DNA of 64,000 nt from Lentzea xinjiangensis (GTDB taxonomy: Bacteria; Actinomycetota; Actinomycetes; Mycobacteriales; Pseudonocardiaceae). The notes beneath the pieces were generated by a model. That model was not told the origin of the DNA. It saw nothing but the letters and a program-made list of their open reading frames with translations, and searched no databases. The DNA lies in assembly GCF_900110955.1 (NCBI RefSeq), contig NZ_FOFR01000002.1, positions 310,001-374,000 of the forward strand. The letters run 5' to 3'. Position 1 is the first letter of the stretch. The number at the start of each line of letters is the position of its first letter. The position numbers and the translations under genes were made by a program. Below, one piece after another: positions 37,101-46,397 of the stretch.

Positions 37101-38243
37101 ATGGCCAGCCGCAAGATCACCCGGATCGCCCTGACCTCGCTGCTCACCGTGCTCGTGCTGGTCACGGCCGCCCTGGGCGGCGTCGGCTGGTACTACAGCG
37201 GCGAGCTGCTCGAACCGGCCCCGGCGCCGCGGGACCACCGGGAGACCGCGCTCGGCGCCGACGGCGGGAACGTGGTGCTCGCCGAGTCGGAGGCGACCAC
37301 GCGGCGCGGCACGTTCGGCCTCGTCTGGCCCGGCGGCGCCGCCAAGGTCGGCGGCGTCGCCGCGCGCGGGAACGGGCGCGTCGAACGCCCGCTGCTCGAA
37401 GGCGCCGCGCCGCCGGAGGGCACCAGGGTGCGCGTCGAGAGCAACGTCCACGAGGGCGACCCGAAGACCGCCCTCGGGCTGGTCCACAGCGAGGTCGCCG
37501 TGCCGTCCGAGCTCGGCGACCTGCCCGCCTGGTTCGTGCCCGCGGAGCGGGACACGTGGGTCATCACGGTGCACGGGCGGGGCGCCTCGCGCGAAGAGGC
37601 GTTGCGGGTGGTTCCTCAGCTCCACGGTGCCGGGTTACCCGTTCTGCTGATCACCTACCGCAACGACGCGGGCGCGCCCGCCTCGCCCGACGGCCTCTAC
37701 CACCTCGGCGACACCGAGTGGCGCGACGTCGAGGCCGCCATCGGGTACGCCCGGTCGAGGGGAGCGCGGGACGTCGTGCTCTACGGGTGGTCGATGGGCG
37801 GCGCGATCATCGGCCAGACGCTGGCCCGGTCCAGCTCCGCGGCGCTGGTCCGCGGGGTCGTGCTCGACTCCCCCGTCACCGACTGGACGCAGACGCTGGA
37901 CCTCCAGGCGCGCAACCGGGGCGTGCCCACGTGGCTCACGCCCGTCGCCGAGCTCGTGTCCGGCTGGCGCGCCGGCATCGACTTCGACCGGTTCGACCTG
38001 GTGCGCAACCCGCCGGCGGTCAAGCCCCCGACGCTGCTCTTCCACGGCTCCGCGGACGGCACCGTGCCCGCCCAGTCCTCGCGCGACCTCGCGACCGCGG
38101 CGGGCGGCCTCGGCTGGCCGCTGCGGTACGTCGAGATCCCCGGCGCCGGGCACACCTCGGGGTGGAATGTGGCGACCGACACCTACCGCGCCGCGCTCGG
38201 CGACTTCCTGACCAGGTCGATCGGCGTGCGGGCGGGATCATGA
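37101..38243 (+). CDS. Membrane-anchored alpha/beta hydrolase
   Basis: A 380-residue protein with an N-terminal membrane anchor (about residues 10-33) and an extracytoplasmic alpha/beta hydrolase domain. The oxyanion motif is VHGRGASREEALRV, the nucleophile elbow is YGWSMGGAIIGQTLA, the acid is in FHGSADGTVP and the histidine in IPGAGHTSGWNV. It is related to the peptidase S9/BAAT-like hydrolases. It starts at ATG 37101, divergent from the desaturase gene. Substrate unknown. Confidence 0.85.
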   Translation: MASRKITRIALTSLLTVLVLVTAALGGVGWYYSGELLEPAPAPRDHRETALGADGGNVVLAESEATTRRGTFGLVWPGGAAKVGGVAARGNGRVERPLLEGAAPPEGTRVRVESNVHEGDPKTALGLVHSEVAVPSELGDLPAWFVPAERDTWVITVHGRGASREEALRVVPQLHGAGLPVLLITYRNDAGAPASPDGLYHLGDTEWRDVEAAIGYARSRGARDVVLYGWSMGGAIIGQTLARSSSAALVRGVVLDSPVTDWTQTLDLQARNRGVPTWLTPVAELVSGWRAGIDFDRFDLVRNPPAVKPPTLLFHGSADGTVPAQSSRDLATAAGGLGWPLRYVEIPGAGHTSGWNVATDTYRAALGDFLTRSIGVRAGS

Positions 38244-38325
38244 GCTGAGCCGGACGAGTGGCGGTTGGACAAGGAGAGAGGGTGTCGTGACAACATGTGC
38301 GCAGGGCGGGCGCGAGTTCGCCTGT

Positions 38326-38396
38326 TCCGCCATGGTGTAAAGGCAGCACCTCGGATTTTGGTTCCGATGGTCCAGGTTCGAATCCTGGTGGCGGAG
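38326..38396 (+). tRNA. tRNA-Gln (anticodon UUG)
   Basis: The cloverleaf can be drawn directly. The acceptor stem is TCCGCCA with TGGCGGA, the anticodon stem TCGGA/TCCGA with loop TTTTGGT giving anticodon TTG, and the T arm CCAGG-TTCGAAT-CCTGG. The discriminator base is G. The CCA end is not fully encoded. It reads CAA codons, which are rare in this DNA. Confidence 0.95.
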
Positions 38397-38435
38397 CAAG
38401 GGCCACGAGGGCACGGGTCGCGCTCTTTGGGAGGT

Positions 38436-40115
38436 GTGGAGCTGCCCGAGGAAACGGTCGACGAGCAGGGCAACGTGGGCCACCGCCACCACGAGATGTC
38501 CGACGCGTGGCTGGTGGGCCGCGCGAGCGAGCTCGTCGCCGTGGCCCAGAGCAGCCACCTCGCCGCGCAGCTCGACGCGGCGTCCGAGATCGACCGCATC
38601 CTCGCCGAGGCGCAGGGCCGCGGCGAGCCCCGCATCGTCGCGCAGCTCCTCAGGGCCGCGGCCGTCGTCCGCCTGGTGACGCCGGGCCTCGTCGACATGT
38701 CCGACCCGCAGCTCGACGAGATGCTCACCCACTGCCGCCGCCACGGCCTGATCGTGCTGGAGGCGGACGCGCGGGCGTTGCGCGGACGCCGGTTCCTGCT
38801 GGGCAACGCCGAGGACAAGGCGCTGACCGAGATCGCGGCCGCCCTCGCGATGATGCTCGACGAGCGGCCGGAGACCGACCCGGTCTTCGACAAGCGGACG
38901 TGGGACCAGCTCCTGGCCACGACGTTGCAGGACATCGCGTTGGTGCTGACGCAGCTCGGCGTCTACGAGATGGCCGACGACGTGCTCGCCCGCGGCCACA
39001 ACCCGCTGTGGGAGAGCGGCCAGCCCCACCAGATCTACGTGCACCTGGTGAACCGGACCCGGCTGCGGATCGGCTGGGGGCTGCGCCTCGAACGGGTGAA
39101 CCACCACGAGCAGGCGCACGAGCAGTTCGCGTTCGCGGCGGGCCTCGCGGAGGCGGCCGAGGTGCCGTTCCGGCAGTCGCTGCACCCCGGCAGGCGCGAC
39201 CTCCCCGCCGCCGAGCAGGTGCCGATCCTCGGCGCCGCGCAGGCGCTCACGAACCCCAGCGAGGACCACCTCGACCGGCTCTGGTCGTTGCGCGGCCTGT
39301 CGATGTACGCGCGAGAGCTGATCATCGTCGCGATCGCGCTGGCCCGCTGCCTGGTCGAGGCGAACCGGCTGGACGACGCGCTGAAGGTCCTCGGCGACAC
39401 GCGCACGCAGATGGAGCACGACACGTCGGAGCCGTCGCTGGTGCTGTCGCTGGAGCGGGAGTACGCGCACCTCTGCGGCCCGCACACGACGTCGGCGCTG
39501 CAGGCCTACAACGCGGCGCTGGAAGCCGAGCTGTGGGCGATGCGCGAGTCCCGCGTGGCCACGTTGACGACGCGCCGCGAGCACGAACGGCTGACGCGCG
39601 CACACGGCGCGATAGCGCAGCAGGCGTTGCAGGACCCGTTGACCGGGCTGCCGAACCGGCGCGCGCTCGACGACAAGATGAGCGAGCTCATCGCCGGTCA
39701 GGTCGACCCCTTCTCGATCGCGCTGGTGGACCTCGACGGCTTCAAGGGCGTGAACGACCGGCACTCCCACGCCGAGGGTGATGATGTTCTTCGGGTGATT
39801 GCCAGCACACTCCGGCAGGCGCTGCGGGGTGACGACATGGTCGCCCGCTACGGCGGCGACGAGTTCGTGGTGCTGCTGCCGGGCGCCCCCCTGCACGCCG
39901 CCGAGGCAGCGCTCGGACGGGCCGTGGATGCGGTGGCAGGCCTGCCAATGGACCTGTCGCGCGGCGTGACGCTGTCGGTCGGCGTCATCTCGCTGCGCCC
40001 GCGCGAATCCGCCAACCAGGCCCTGTCCCGCGCCGACTCGGCGATGTACGTGGCGAAGCGCCGGGGCGGCTGCCAGGTCGCGGCGGTGGCGGGGGAGTCG
40101 TCCGCGGAGGCTTAG
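38436..40115 (+). CDS. Diguanylate cyclase (GGDEF) with N-terminal helical region
   Basis: A 559-residue cytoplasmic protein. About 390 N-terminal residues look like degenerate TPR helices ([18 protein letters not shown], then [20 protein letters not shown]). They are followed by a GGDEF domain: [37 protein letters not shown] and [14 protein letters not shown]. The active-site GGDEF is intact, so it probably makes cyclic di-GMP, which controls development in filamentous actinomycetes. I see no RxxD inhibitory site before the GGDEF and no EAL domain. The start is GTG 38436, with GGGAGG adjacent; ATG 38496 is possible. Confidence 0.88.
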   Translation: MELPEETVDEQGNVGHRHHEMSDAWLVGRASELVAVAQSSHLAAQLDAASEIDRILAEAQGRGEPRIVAQLLRAAAVVRLVTPGLVDMSDPQLDEMLTHCRRHGLIVLEADARALRGRRFLLGNAEDKALTEIAAALAMMLDERPETDPVFDKRTWDQLLATTLQDIALVLTQLGVYEMADDVLARGHNPLWESGQPHQIYVHLVNRTRLRIGWGLRLERVNHHEQAHEQFAFAAGLAEAAEVPFRQSLHPGRRDLPAAEQVPILGAAQALTNPSEDHLDRLWSLRGLSMYARELIIVAIALARCLVEANRLDDALKVLGDTRTQMEHDTSEPSLVLSLEREYAHLCGPHTTSALQAYNAALEAELWAMRESRVATLTTRREHERLTRAHGAIAQQALQDPLTGLPNRRALDDKMSELIAGQVDPFSIALVDLDGFKGVNDRHSHAEGDDVLRVIASTLRQALRGDDMVARYGGDEFVVLLPGAPLHAAEAALGRAVDAVAGLPMDLSRGVTLSVGVISLRPRESANQALSRADSAMYVAKRRGGCQVAAVAGESSAEA

Positions 40116-40162
40116 GCTGGTCCGCGGACTTCGAACCACCCAGCCTGTTAGGGAGAGCATTG

Positions 40163-41632
40163 ATGCTCGAGGGCCCTGTCAGCACGGTCGTGCTCGCCGC
40201 CGGGGAAGGCACCCGCATGCGGTCGTCCACGCCCAAGGTGCTGCACCGGATCGCCGGACGCTCACTGGTCGAACACGCGGTGCGCGCGGCGGCCGGCACA
40301 GATCCCGACCACCTGGCCGTCGTCGTCGGCCACGGCCGTGAAGCCGTCACCGAGCATCTGGAGACCCTCGCAGGGGCGCTCGGCCGCAAGGTCACCGTCG
40401 CGGTGCAGGCCGAGCAGAAGGGCACCGGGCACGCGGTCTCGTGCGGCCTGGCCGAGCTGCCGCACGACCTGGGCGGCACCGTGATCGTGAGCTACGGCGA
40501 CGTGCCGCTGCTCGACACCCGCACGTTCGAGGCGCTGCTGGCCGAGCACTCCTCCGCCGGCAACGCGGTCACCGTGCTGACGGCCGTGGCGGACAACCCC
40601 ACCGGCTACGGCCGGATCGTGCGCGACGCCGACGGCTCCGTCCAGCGGATCGTCGAGCAGAAGGACGCCTCCGACGCCGAGAAGCTGATCACCGAGATCA
40701 ACTCCGGCGTCTACGCGTTCGACGCGGCCGTGCTGCGCGACGGCCTGTCGCGGCTGTCGACCGACAACGCGCAGGGCGAGCTCTACCTGACCGACGTGCT
40801 CGGCATCGCCCGCGGCGACGGCAAGCGCGTGGGCGCGCTGATCGCGTCCGACCGCTGGCTCGTCGAGGGCATCAACGACCGCGTGCAGCTCGCCGCCGTC
40901 GGTGCCGAGATGAACCGCCGCATCGTCGAGGGCCACCTGCGCGCCGGCGTGACGTTCGTCGACCCGTCCTCGGCGTGGGTCGACGCGGACGTGAAGATCG
41001 GCCAGGACGCGCTGATCGAGCCGAACGTGCAGCTCCGCGCGGGCACGGTGATCGGCTCGCGGGCCGTCGTCGGCCCGGACACGACCCTGTCGGGCGTGAC
41101 GGTCGGCGAGGGCGCCTCGGTTGTGCGGACCCACGGCAGCGACTCGGAGATCGGCGCCGGCGCCTCCGTCGGCCCGTTCGCCTACCTGCGCCCCGGCACG
41201 TCGCTGGGCGTGAAGGGCAAGATCGGCACGTTCGTCGAGACCAAGAACGCGCAGATCGGGGAGGGCTCGAAGGTCCCCCACCTGTCCTACATCGGCGACG
41301 CCACGATCGGCGATCACAGCAACATCGGTGCAGCATCGGTGACTGTCAACTACGACGGGGTGAACAAGCACCGCACGATCGTCGGATCCCACTGCCGCAC
41401 CGGTTCGGACAACATGTTCGTAGCGCCGGTCAGCGTGGGAGACGGCGCGTACACCGGCGCGGGGACCGTCCTGCGCCGGGACGTCCCGCCGGGCGCGCTC
41501 GCCGTGTCCGGCGGCCCGCAGCGCAACCTCGACGGCTGGGTCCTCAGCCGCCGTGCAGGAACGGCCGCGGCTCAGGCAGCGGCAGCCGCCCTCGCGAAGC
41601 AGAACGCGGACGAGACAGAGGAGGGTCGCTGA
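40163..41632 (+). CDS. glmU: Bifunctional UDP-GlcNAc pyrophosphorylase / GlcN-1-P acetyltransferase
   Basis: A 489-residue GlmU. The N-terminal uridyltransferase has [28 protein letters not shown] and [12 protein letters not shown]. The C-terminal left-handed beta-helix acetyltransferase has hexapeptide repeats and [20 protein letters not shown]. The last 40 residues form the Ala-rich tail common in actinobacteria. It makes UDP-GlcNAc for peptidoglycan. The start is ATG 40163 with GGGAG eight bases before. prs follows at once, so glmU-prs is an operon. Confidence 0.97.
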   Translation: MLEGPVSTVVLAAGEGTRMRSSTPKVLHRIAGRSLVEHAVRAAAGTDPDHLAVVVGHGREAVTEHLETLAGALGRKVTVAVQAEQKGTGHAVSCGLAELPHDLGGTVIVSYGDVPLLDTRTFEALLAEHSSAGNAVTVLTAVADNPTGYGRIVRDADGSVQRIVEQKDASDAEKLITEINSGVYAFDAAVLRDGLSRLSTDNAQGELYLTDVLGIARGDGKRVGALIASDRWLVEGINDRVQLAAVGAEMNRRIVEGHLRAGVTFVDPSSAWVDADVKIGQDALIEPNVQLRAGTVIGSRAVVGPDTTLSGVTVGEGASVVRTHGSDSEIGAGASVGPFAYLRPGTSLGVKGKIGTFVETKNAQIGEGSKVPHLSYIGDATIGDHSNIGAASVTVNYDGVNKHRTIVGSHCRTGSDNMFVAPVSVGDGAYTGAGTVLRRDVPPGALAVSGGPQRNLDGWVLSRRAGTAAAQAAAAALAKQNADETEEGR

Positions 41633-41634
41633 CC

Positions 41635-42618
41635 GTGAACCCGCAGATGCCCGGCACACCGAAGAAGAACCTGATGCTCTTCGGCGGGCGTGCCTACCCG
41701 GAGCTGACGGAGGAGGTGGCGAAGCACCTCAACGTCACCGTGACCCCGCAGTCGGCCTACGACTTCGCCAACGGCGAGATCTTCGTCCGGTTCGAGGAGT
41801 CCGTGCGCGGGTGTGACGCCTTCGTCATCCAGTCGCACACCGCCCCCATCAACCAGTGGCTGATGGAACAGCTGATCATGGTCGACGCGCTGAAGCGCGC
41901 CTCGGCCAAGCGCATCACCGTGATCATGCCGTTCTACCCGTACAGCCGGCAGGACAAGAAGCACCGCGGCCGCGAGCCCATCTCGGCGCGCCTGGTGGCG
42001 GACCTGTTCAAGACCGCGGGCGCGGACCGGCTGGTGTCGGTCGACCTGCACACCGCCCAGATCCAGGGCTTCTTCGACGGCCCGGTCGACCACCTGTGGG
42101 CCATGCCCCTGCTCGCCGACCACATCCGCGGCAAGTACGCGGGCCACGACATCACCGTCGTCTCCCCCGACTCCGGCCGCACCAAGCTGGCCGAGAAGTG
42201 GGCCGACACGCTGGGCGGCACGCCGATCGCGTTCATCCACAAGACCCGCGACCCGCTGCGGCCGAACGAGGTCGTCTCGAACCGCGTGGTCGGCAAGGTC
42301 GAGGGCCGGCTCTGCATCGTGATCGACGACATGGTCGACACCGGCGGCACCATCGCCGGCGCGGTGAAGCAGCTGCTCAACGAGGGCGCGGCCGACGTGG
42401 TGATCGCCGCCACGCACGGCATCCTCTCGGGCCCGGCCAGCGAGCGCCTGCAGAACTCCGGCGCCCGCGAGGTCGTGTTCACCGACACGCTGCCCATCCC
42501 GGCGGAGAAGCGGTTCCCGAGCATGACCGTGCTCTCGATCGCGCCGCTGCTGGCCAGGGTGATCCAGGAAGTGTTCGAGGACGGCTCCGTCACGTCCCTG
42601 TTCGACGGCAACGCCTGA
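41635..42618 (+). CDS. prs: Ribose-phosphate pyrophosphokinase
   Basis: A 327-residue PRPP synthase. Key motifs are NLMLFGGRAYPELTEEVAKH, DFANGEIFVRFEESVRG, the flexible-loop region YSRQDKKHRGREPISARLVA, DLHTAQIQGFF and the PRPP-binding CIVIDDMVDTGGTIAGA. It converts ribose 5-phosphate and ATP to PRPP for nucleotide, histidine and tryptophan synthesis. The start is GTG 41635 with GAGGG about nine bases before, two bases after the glmU stop. A long hairpin follows at 42628. Confidence 0.97.
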   Translation: MNPQMPGTPKKNLMLFGGRAYPELTEEVAKHLNVTVTPQSAYDFANGEIFVRFEESVRGCDAFVIQSHTAPINQWLMEQLIMVDALKRASAKRITVIMPFYPYSRQDKKHRGREPISARLVADLFKTAGADRLVSVDLHTAQIQGFFDGPVDHLWAMPLLADHIRGKYAGHDITVVSPDSGRTKLAEKWADTLGGTPIAFIHKTRDPLRPNEVVSNRVVGKVEGRLCIVIDDMVDTGGTIAGAVKQLLNEGAADVVIAATHGILSGPASERLQNSGAREVVFTDTLPIPAEKRFPSMTVLSIAPLLARVIQEVFEDGSVTSLFDGNA

Positions 42619-42627
42619 CCCCCTCTT

Positions 42628-42688
42628 CAACGGCACGCGGGGGCCCCGCGTTTCCTTCTGGGGAACGCGGGGCCCCCGCGTGCCGTTG
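42628..42688. terminator. Long GC-rich hairpin after prs (palindromic repeat copy)
   Basis: Arms of 28 bases (42628-42655 and 42661-42688) pair with a single mismatch around a five-base loop. The core is GAACGCGGGGCCCCCGCG, the same as in the palindromes at 62418-62479. No T-run follows. It begins 10 bases after the prs stop and probably acts as a terminator or mRNA-stabilising hairpin. Confidence 0.8.
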
Positions 42689-42750
42689 TGCGGCAAGGGT
42701 GGGTGGAGGCGCTACGGACCCCCGATTAGGATCGCGTCCACCCGCTCACC

Positions 42751-42930
42751 TACACTGGTCGGGTTGCCTCGGCGAGGGCGAGCTACCCAGCTCGGCGTGA
42801 TCGACGCGGTGGCTTGATGCCGCGCGTGTGACGTATTCCCGCGCTGCTCGCCACCGCTGGCCACCACCCAACGCTGATACTTGTGCACCGCCCCGACGTA
42901 CAAGGCCAGACTTGTAAGGAGTACCCCACC
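42751..42930 (+). promoter_or_regulatory. Probable rplY promoter and leader
   Basis: TACACT at 42751-42756 resembles a -10 element. If used, it gives a leader of about 165 bases before GTG 42931, which has AAGGAG nine bases upstream. No known riboswitch is recognised in the leader; a ribosomal-protein autoregulatory element is possible but not shown. Confidence 0.4.
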
Positions 42931-43536
42931 GTGTCCGAGGTCCGTCTCGCCGCTGAGCAGCGCACTGAATTCGGCAAGGGCGCCGCCCGCCGTACCCGTC
43001 GCGCCGGCAAGATCCCCGCGGTGCTCTACGGCCACGGTTCCGACCCGAAGCACCTGGCCCTGCCGGCGCTCGAGTTCGCCCGTGTCGTCCGTGAGCACGG
43101 TCAGAACGCCGTCCTCACCCTCGCCCTCGACGGCGGGAGTGAGCTGGCGCTGACCAAGACCGTCACCACGCACCCCATCAAGAACTACATCGAGCACGTG
43201 GACCTGCTCCTCGTCCAGCGGGGCGAGAAGGTCACCGTCGAGGTGCCGCTGGTCATCTCCGGCGAGCCCGCCTCGGGCACGCTGCTGACCCAGGACCTCA
43301 CCACGATCCAGATCGAGGCCGAGGCGCTCAACATCCCGGAGCAGATCGAGCTGTCGATCGCCGGTGTCGCCGCCGGCACCCAGATCCACGCGAGCGACCT
43401 GACGCTGCCGTCGGGCGCCGTCCTCATCACCGACGCCGACGCTCTCGTCGTCGCCGTCAACGAGGCGCCGTCCGCGGCGCAGCTCGAGGGTGACGAGGCT
43501 GCCGCTCCGGGCGCCGAGGCGTCCGAGGAAAGCTGA
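42931..43536 (+). CDS. rplY: 50S ribosomal protein L25 (CTC family)
   Basis: A 201-residue long-form L25/CTC protein. The N-terminal 5S-rRNA-binding domain (EVRLAAEQRTEFGKGAARR, KIPAVLYGHGSDPKHLALP) is followed by the TL5-type C-terminal domain (VPLVISGEPASGTLLTQDL, LNIPEQIELSIAGVAAGTQI) and a short acidic tail. It binds 5S rRNA in the central protuberance. It corresponds to Rv1015. The start is GTG 42931 with a good ribosome binding site. Confidence 0.96.
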   Translation: MSEVRLAAEQRTEFGKGAARRTRRAGKIPAVLYGHGSDPKHLALPALEFARVVREHGQNAVLTLALDGGSELALTKTVTTHPIKNYIEHVDLLLVQRGEKVTVEVPLVISGEPASGTLLTQDLTTIQIEAEALNIPEQIELSIAGVAAGTQIHASDLTLPSGAVLITDADALVVAVNEAPSAAQLEGDEAAAPGAEASEES

Positions 43537-43559
43537 GCCCATCACGTCGGGCCGCACAG

Positions 43560-43598
43560 ACGGCGCGCCACCCCCTCACGAGGGGGGAGGCGCGCCGT
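43560..43598 (+). terminator. Hairpin after rplY that includes the next ribosome binding site
   Basis: The sequence from ACGGCGCGCC (43560-43569) pairs with GGCGCGCCGT (43589-43598), and inner CCCCTC pairs with GAGGGG. The right arm contains the GGGGGGAGG that serves as ribosome binding site for TTG 43598. The hairpin could both end rplY transcripts and mask that site. Confidence 0.6.
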
Positions 43599-44104
43599 TG
43601 CCGTACCTGAGCCCGGCCGAGATCCGGTCGAAGACCTTCCGCCGCAAGCGGCAGGGCTACGACCCCGGCCAGGTCAACGAGTTCTTGCTGATCATCGCCG
43701 ACGCCCTGGCGGGCCGTCTCCGCCTCAACCCGGACCACGTGCGCACCGTCCGGTTCGCCACGGTCCAGAACGGCTACGACCCGCTGAGCGTCGACGGCGT
43801 CCTGCACCTGCTGGAGTTCCAGGTCCGCAACGGCATCGTGCCGCCGACGGGCCTGAACACCGGTGCGGACCTGTACGCGCGCAAGCTGCCGAAGACCGGC
43901 ACCGGCTACGATCGCGCCGAAGTCGACGCCTTCATCGCCCGTGCCGCGGCCAACCTGGACGGCCGGGGTGCCATGACCTCGACCGAGGTCCGCAACACCC
44001 GGTTCAGCACCACGTCCGGCTTGCTGGGCAGGGGGTACCAGGTGCAGGCCGTCGACACGTTGCTGGACGACCTCGAGCAGGAGTTGCGGTTCCGTGGCCG
44101 ATGA
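43598..44104 (+). CDS. Short DivIVA-repeat protein (four repeats)
   Basis: A 168-residue protein made of two repeat pairs of the DivIVA-associated type, each with a GYxxxxVxxxL core: QGYDPGQVNEFL, NGYDPLSVDGVL, TGYDRAEVDAFI and RGYQVQAVDTLL. It ends ELRFRGR, like the larger repeat protein at 46398. TTG 43598 is chosen because GGAGG lies eight bases before it. It overlaps pth by 11 bases, so translation is coupled. By analogy with DivIVA/Wag31 it may associate with polar or septal structures, but no coiled coil is present. Confidence 0.8.
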   Translation: MPYLSPAEIRSKTFRRKRQGYDPGQVNEFLLIIADALAGRLRLNPDHVRTVRFATVQNGYDPLSVDGVLHLLEFQVRNGIVPPTGLNTGADLYARKLPKTGTGYDRAEVDAFIARAAANLDGRGAMTSTEVRNTRFSTTSGLLGRGYQVQAVDTLLDDLEQELRFRGR

Positions 44105-44687
44105 CCGAGCCCCGAATGATCCGGTCCGAGACGAGCTGGCCCTGATCGTGGGCCTGGGCAACCCGGGCCCCCGGTACGAGGGCAACCGCCACAACATCGG
44201 CTTCCTGGTCCTCGACGAGCTGGCCGGCCGGGTGGGCGGCAAGTTCAAGGCCCACCGCTCCGGCGCCGAGATCGTCGAAGGCCGCCTCTCCGGGCACCGC
44301 GTGGTGCTCGCGAAGCCACGCAGCTTCATGAACCTCTCCGGCGGCCCCGTCGCGAGCGCCGTGAAGTTCTTCAAGCCCACCACCATCGTCGTCGTGCACG
44401 ACGAGCTGGACCTGCCCTTCGCCACGATCCGCATGAAGCTCGGCGGCGGCGACAACGGCCACAACGGACTCCGCTCGATCACGAAGTCGCTGGGCACCAA
44501 GGACTACCACCGCGTCCGCTTCGGCGTGGACCGTCCTTCCGGCCGCCAGGACCCCGCGGACTACGTGCTGAAGGACTTCTCCACGGTCGAGCGCAAGCAG
44601 CTCGCGCTGGAGATCGACCGGGCGGCGGACGCGACCGAGGCCCTCGTCACCGAGGGCCTCGAAGCCGCGCAGAACGCCTTCCACTAG
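44094..44687 (+). CDS. pth: Peptidyl-tRNA hydrolase
   Basis: A 197-residue Pth. Conserved parts are LIVGLGNPGPRYEGNRHNIG with the catalytic histidine, PRSFMNLSGGPV, VVVHDELDLPF and GGGDNGHNGLRSI. It releases peptides from peptidyl-tRNA that drops off the ribosome. The start is GTG 44094 inside the end of the DivIVA-repeat gene. Its stop overlaps the stop of the convergent acyl-AMP ligase gene by four bases. Confidence 0.97.
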   Translation: MADDRAPNDPVRDELALIVGLGNPGPRYEGNRHNIGFLVLDELAGRVGGKFKAHRSGAEIVEGRLSGHRVVLAKPRSFMNLSGGPVASAVKFFKPTTIVVVHDELDLPFATIRMKLGGGDNGHNGLRSITKSLGTKDYHRVRFGVDRPSGRQDPADYVLKDFSTVERKQLALEIDRAADATEALVTEGLEAAQNAFH

Positions 44688-46297
44688 ACCAGCGCGGCCG
44701 CCGCGGATCGCCGGAGCTTGCCGGACGGCGTCTTCGGCAACGTCCCCGGCGGCTGCACCACCACGGCGAACGGCCGCAACCCGACCGCGTCGACGACACG
44801 GGCTGTGACCTGCTTGACCAGGTCCTTCTCCGCGTCGCCGTCCCCGGCGAGCTTCGACTCCACGACGACGGCGAACCGCTCCCGCTGAGTCCCGGCGTCC
44901 AGCCGGACGGCCACGGCGTTGCCGGGCCGCACCCCCTCGACCGAGCAGGCGGCACGCTCCACATCGGTCGGGTAGATGTTCCGCCCGCCCATGATGATGA
45001 CGTCCTTGCGGCGTCCGCACACGACGACCTGGCCGTCCTCCACCAGGTACCCGACGTCGCCGGTGGACAGCCAGCCCTCCGAGTCCTGAGTGGCCAGCGG
45101 CCCGTCCACGGTCAGGTATCCCGGAGTGACGGCCTCGCCCCGGATCTGCAGCTCGCCGACGTCCCGGACCCCGAGCACCTCGCCGGAGTCGGAGACCACC
45201 CGCAGCTCCAGCCCCGGTAGCGGCGGCCCGAGCAGCGGGAACGCCCGCCCTTCGGCGGCGGGCACGGCGCGGCGGTCCGCCTCCACCGCGTCGGCGTCCA
45301 CGACGTCCACCGAGAGGCCGGTGAACAGCGGCGCGAAAGCCACGCCCAGGGTGGTCTCCGCCATCCCGTAGGCGGCCAGGATCGACTCGGGGCGCAGCCC
45401 GAACCGCGCCCCGGCGTCCACGAAGGCCCGCACGGCGGCCGGGTCGATCGGCTCGGCCCCGTTCAGCGCGAGCCGCAGCGAGGACAGGTCGAACGTGTCC
45501 GACGAGGAGGCGAGCCGGCGGGCCACGATCGCGTAGGCGAAGTTCGGCGCCGCGGTGATCGTGCCGCGGTACCGCGTGATCAGGTCGGCCCACAACGTCG
45601 GGCGCGACAGGAAGTCGACGGGGGTGACCTTCACCAGTTCCAGGCCGAACAGCATCGGCACGGTCAGGAAGCCGACCATCCCCATGTCGTGGAACAGCGG
45701 CAGCCACGACACCATCACGTCGGAGCCGGGGTCCAGTGCCGCCGCGACGCGCATCCCGGAGGCGTTGGCCATCAGGTTGCGGTGCGTGATCCGCACCGCT
45801 TTGGGATCCGCGGTCGACCCACTCGTCAACTGCAGCAGTGCCGTGGCATCCTCGGGAGTGGGAACAGGAGCGGCGATCGGTTCGCCGTCGAGCTCGGAGA
45901 GCTTGCGGTACGGGATCCCGTGCTGGTCGAGCACGGGGGCCAGCGCGTCGAAGGGGCTGCCGAGCAGGACCAGCCGCGAGTCGATCATGGCGAGCACCCG
46001 CAGCGTGTCCTCGGCCCACTCGGCCAGGTCGGTGCGTGGTGTGGGCTGGTGCAGCATCGTGACGCTGCCACCGCACAACCACGCGGCCTGCACGGCCGGC
46101 GCGATCACCGCGGGTTCGGCGGCGAGCACGGCGACCGCGGTGCCCGGCGCCACGTCGAGCGCACCGGCCATCCGCCGGGCGCGTTCGTGCACCTCGGCCC
46201 AGGTCCGGCGGACAGGCGCGGCGGGTTCCCCCGTCGTCATGCCCCTGTCCCCGCCGTTTGCCGCCGTCGCCAGCATCACATCCACGAACTGACTCAT
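44684..46297 (-). CDS. Fatty acyl-AMP ligase / acyl-CoA synthetase (Rv1013-like)
   Basis: A 537-residue adenylate-forming enzyme. Motif A3 is [21 protein letters not shown]5 is [15 protein letters not shown]7 is [20 protein letters not shown]8 [20 protein letters not shown], and the catalytic lysine is in [12 protein letters not shown] near the C-terminus. The [14 protein letters not shown] segment is usual for fatty acyl-AMP ligases. I recall the positional counterpart Rv1013 (pks16) between pth and ispE. Whether the acyl group goes to CoA or a carrier protein cannot be said; no carrier or PKS gene lies nearby. Confidence 0.88.
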   Translation of the reverse strand: MSQFVDVMLATAANGGDRGMTTGEPAAPVRRTWAEVHERARRMAGALDVAPGTAVAVLAAEPAVIAPAVQAAWLCGGSVTMLHQPTPRTDLAEWAEDTLRVLAMIDSRLVLLGSPFDALAPVLDQHGIPYRKLSELDGEPIAAPVPTPEDATALLQLTSGSTADPKAVRITHRNLMANASGMRVAAALDPGSDVMVSWLPLFHDMGMVGFLTVPMLFGLELVKVTPVDFLSRPTLWADLITRYRGTITAAPNFAYAIVARRLASSSDTFDLSSLRLALNGAEPIDPAAVRAFVDAGARFGLRPESILAAYGMAETTLGVAFAPLFTGLSVDVVDADAVEADRRAVPAAEGRAFPLLGPPLPGLELRVVSDSGEVLGVRDVGELQIRGEAVTPGYLTVDGPLATQDSEGWLSTGDVGYLVEDGQVVVCGRRKDVIIMGGRNIYPTDVERAACSVEGVRPGNAVAVRLDAGTQRERFAVVVESKLAGDGDAEKDLVKQVTARVVDAVGLRPFAVVVQPPGTLPKTPSGKLRRSAAAALV

Positions 46298-46397
46298 GTC
46301 CGGGATCGTAGTGGCGTCCTTTGGTCCATCAGGGCGAAACGTTATGCCACGTGAAACGCGATACTCCCCAGTACAGGTACGCAGGAGGAGGTCATTG

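Noticed and set aside
38326-38396. tRNA-Gln as attachment site of an integrated element
   Set aside because: No integrase gene, no direct repeat of the tRNA 3' end and no phage or plasmid genes were seen on either side.
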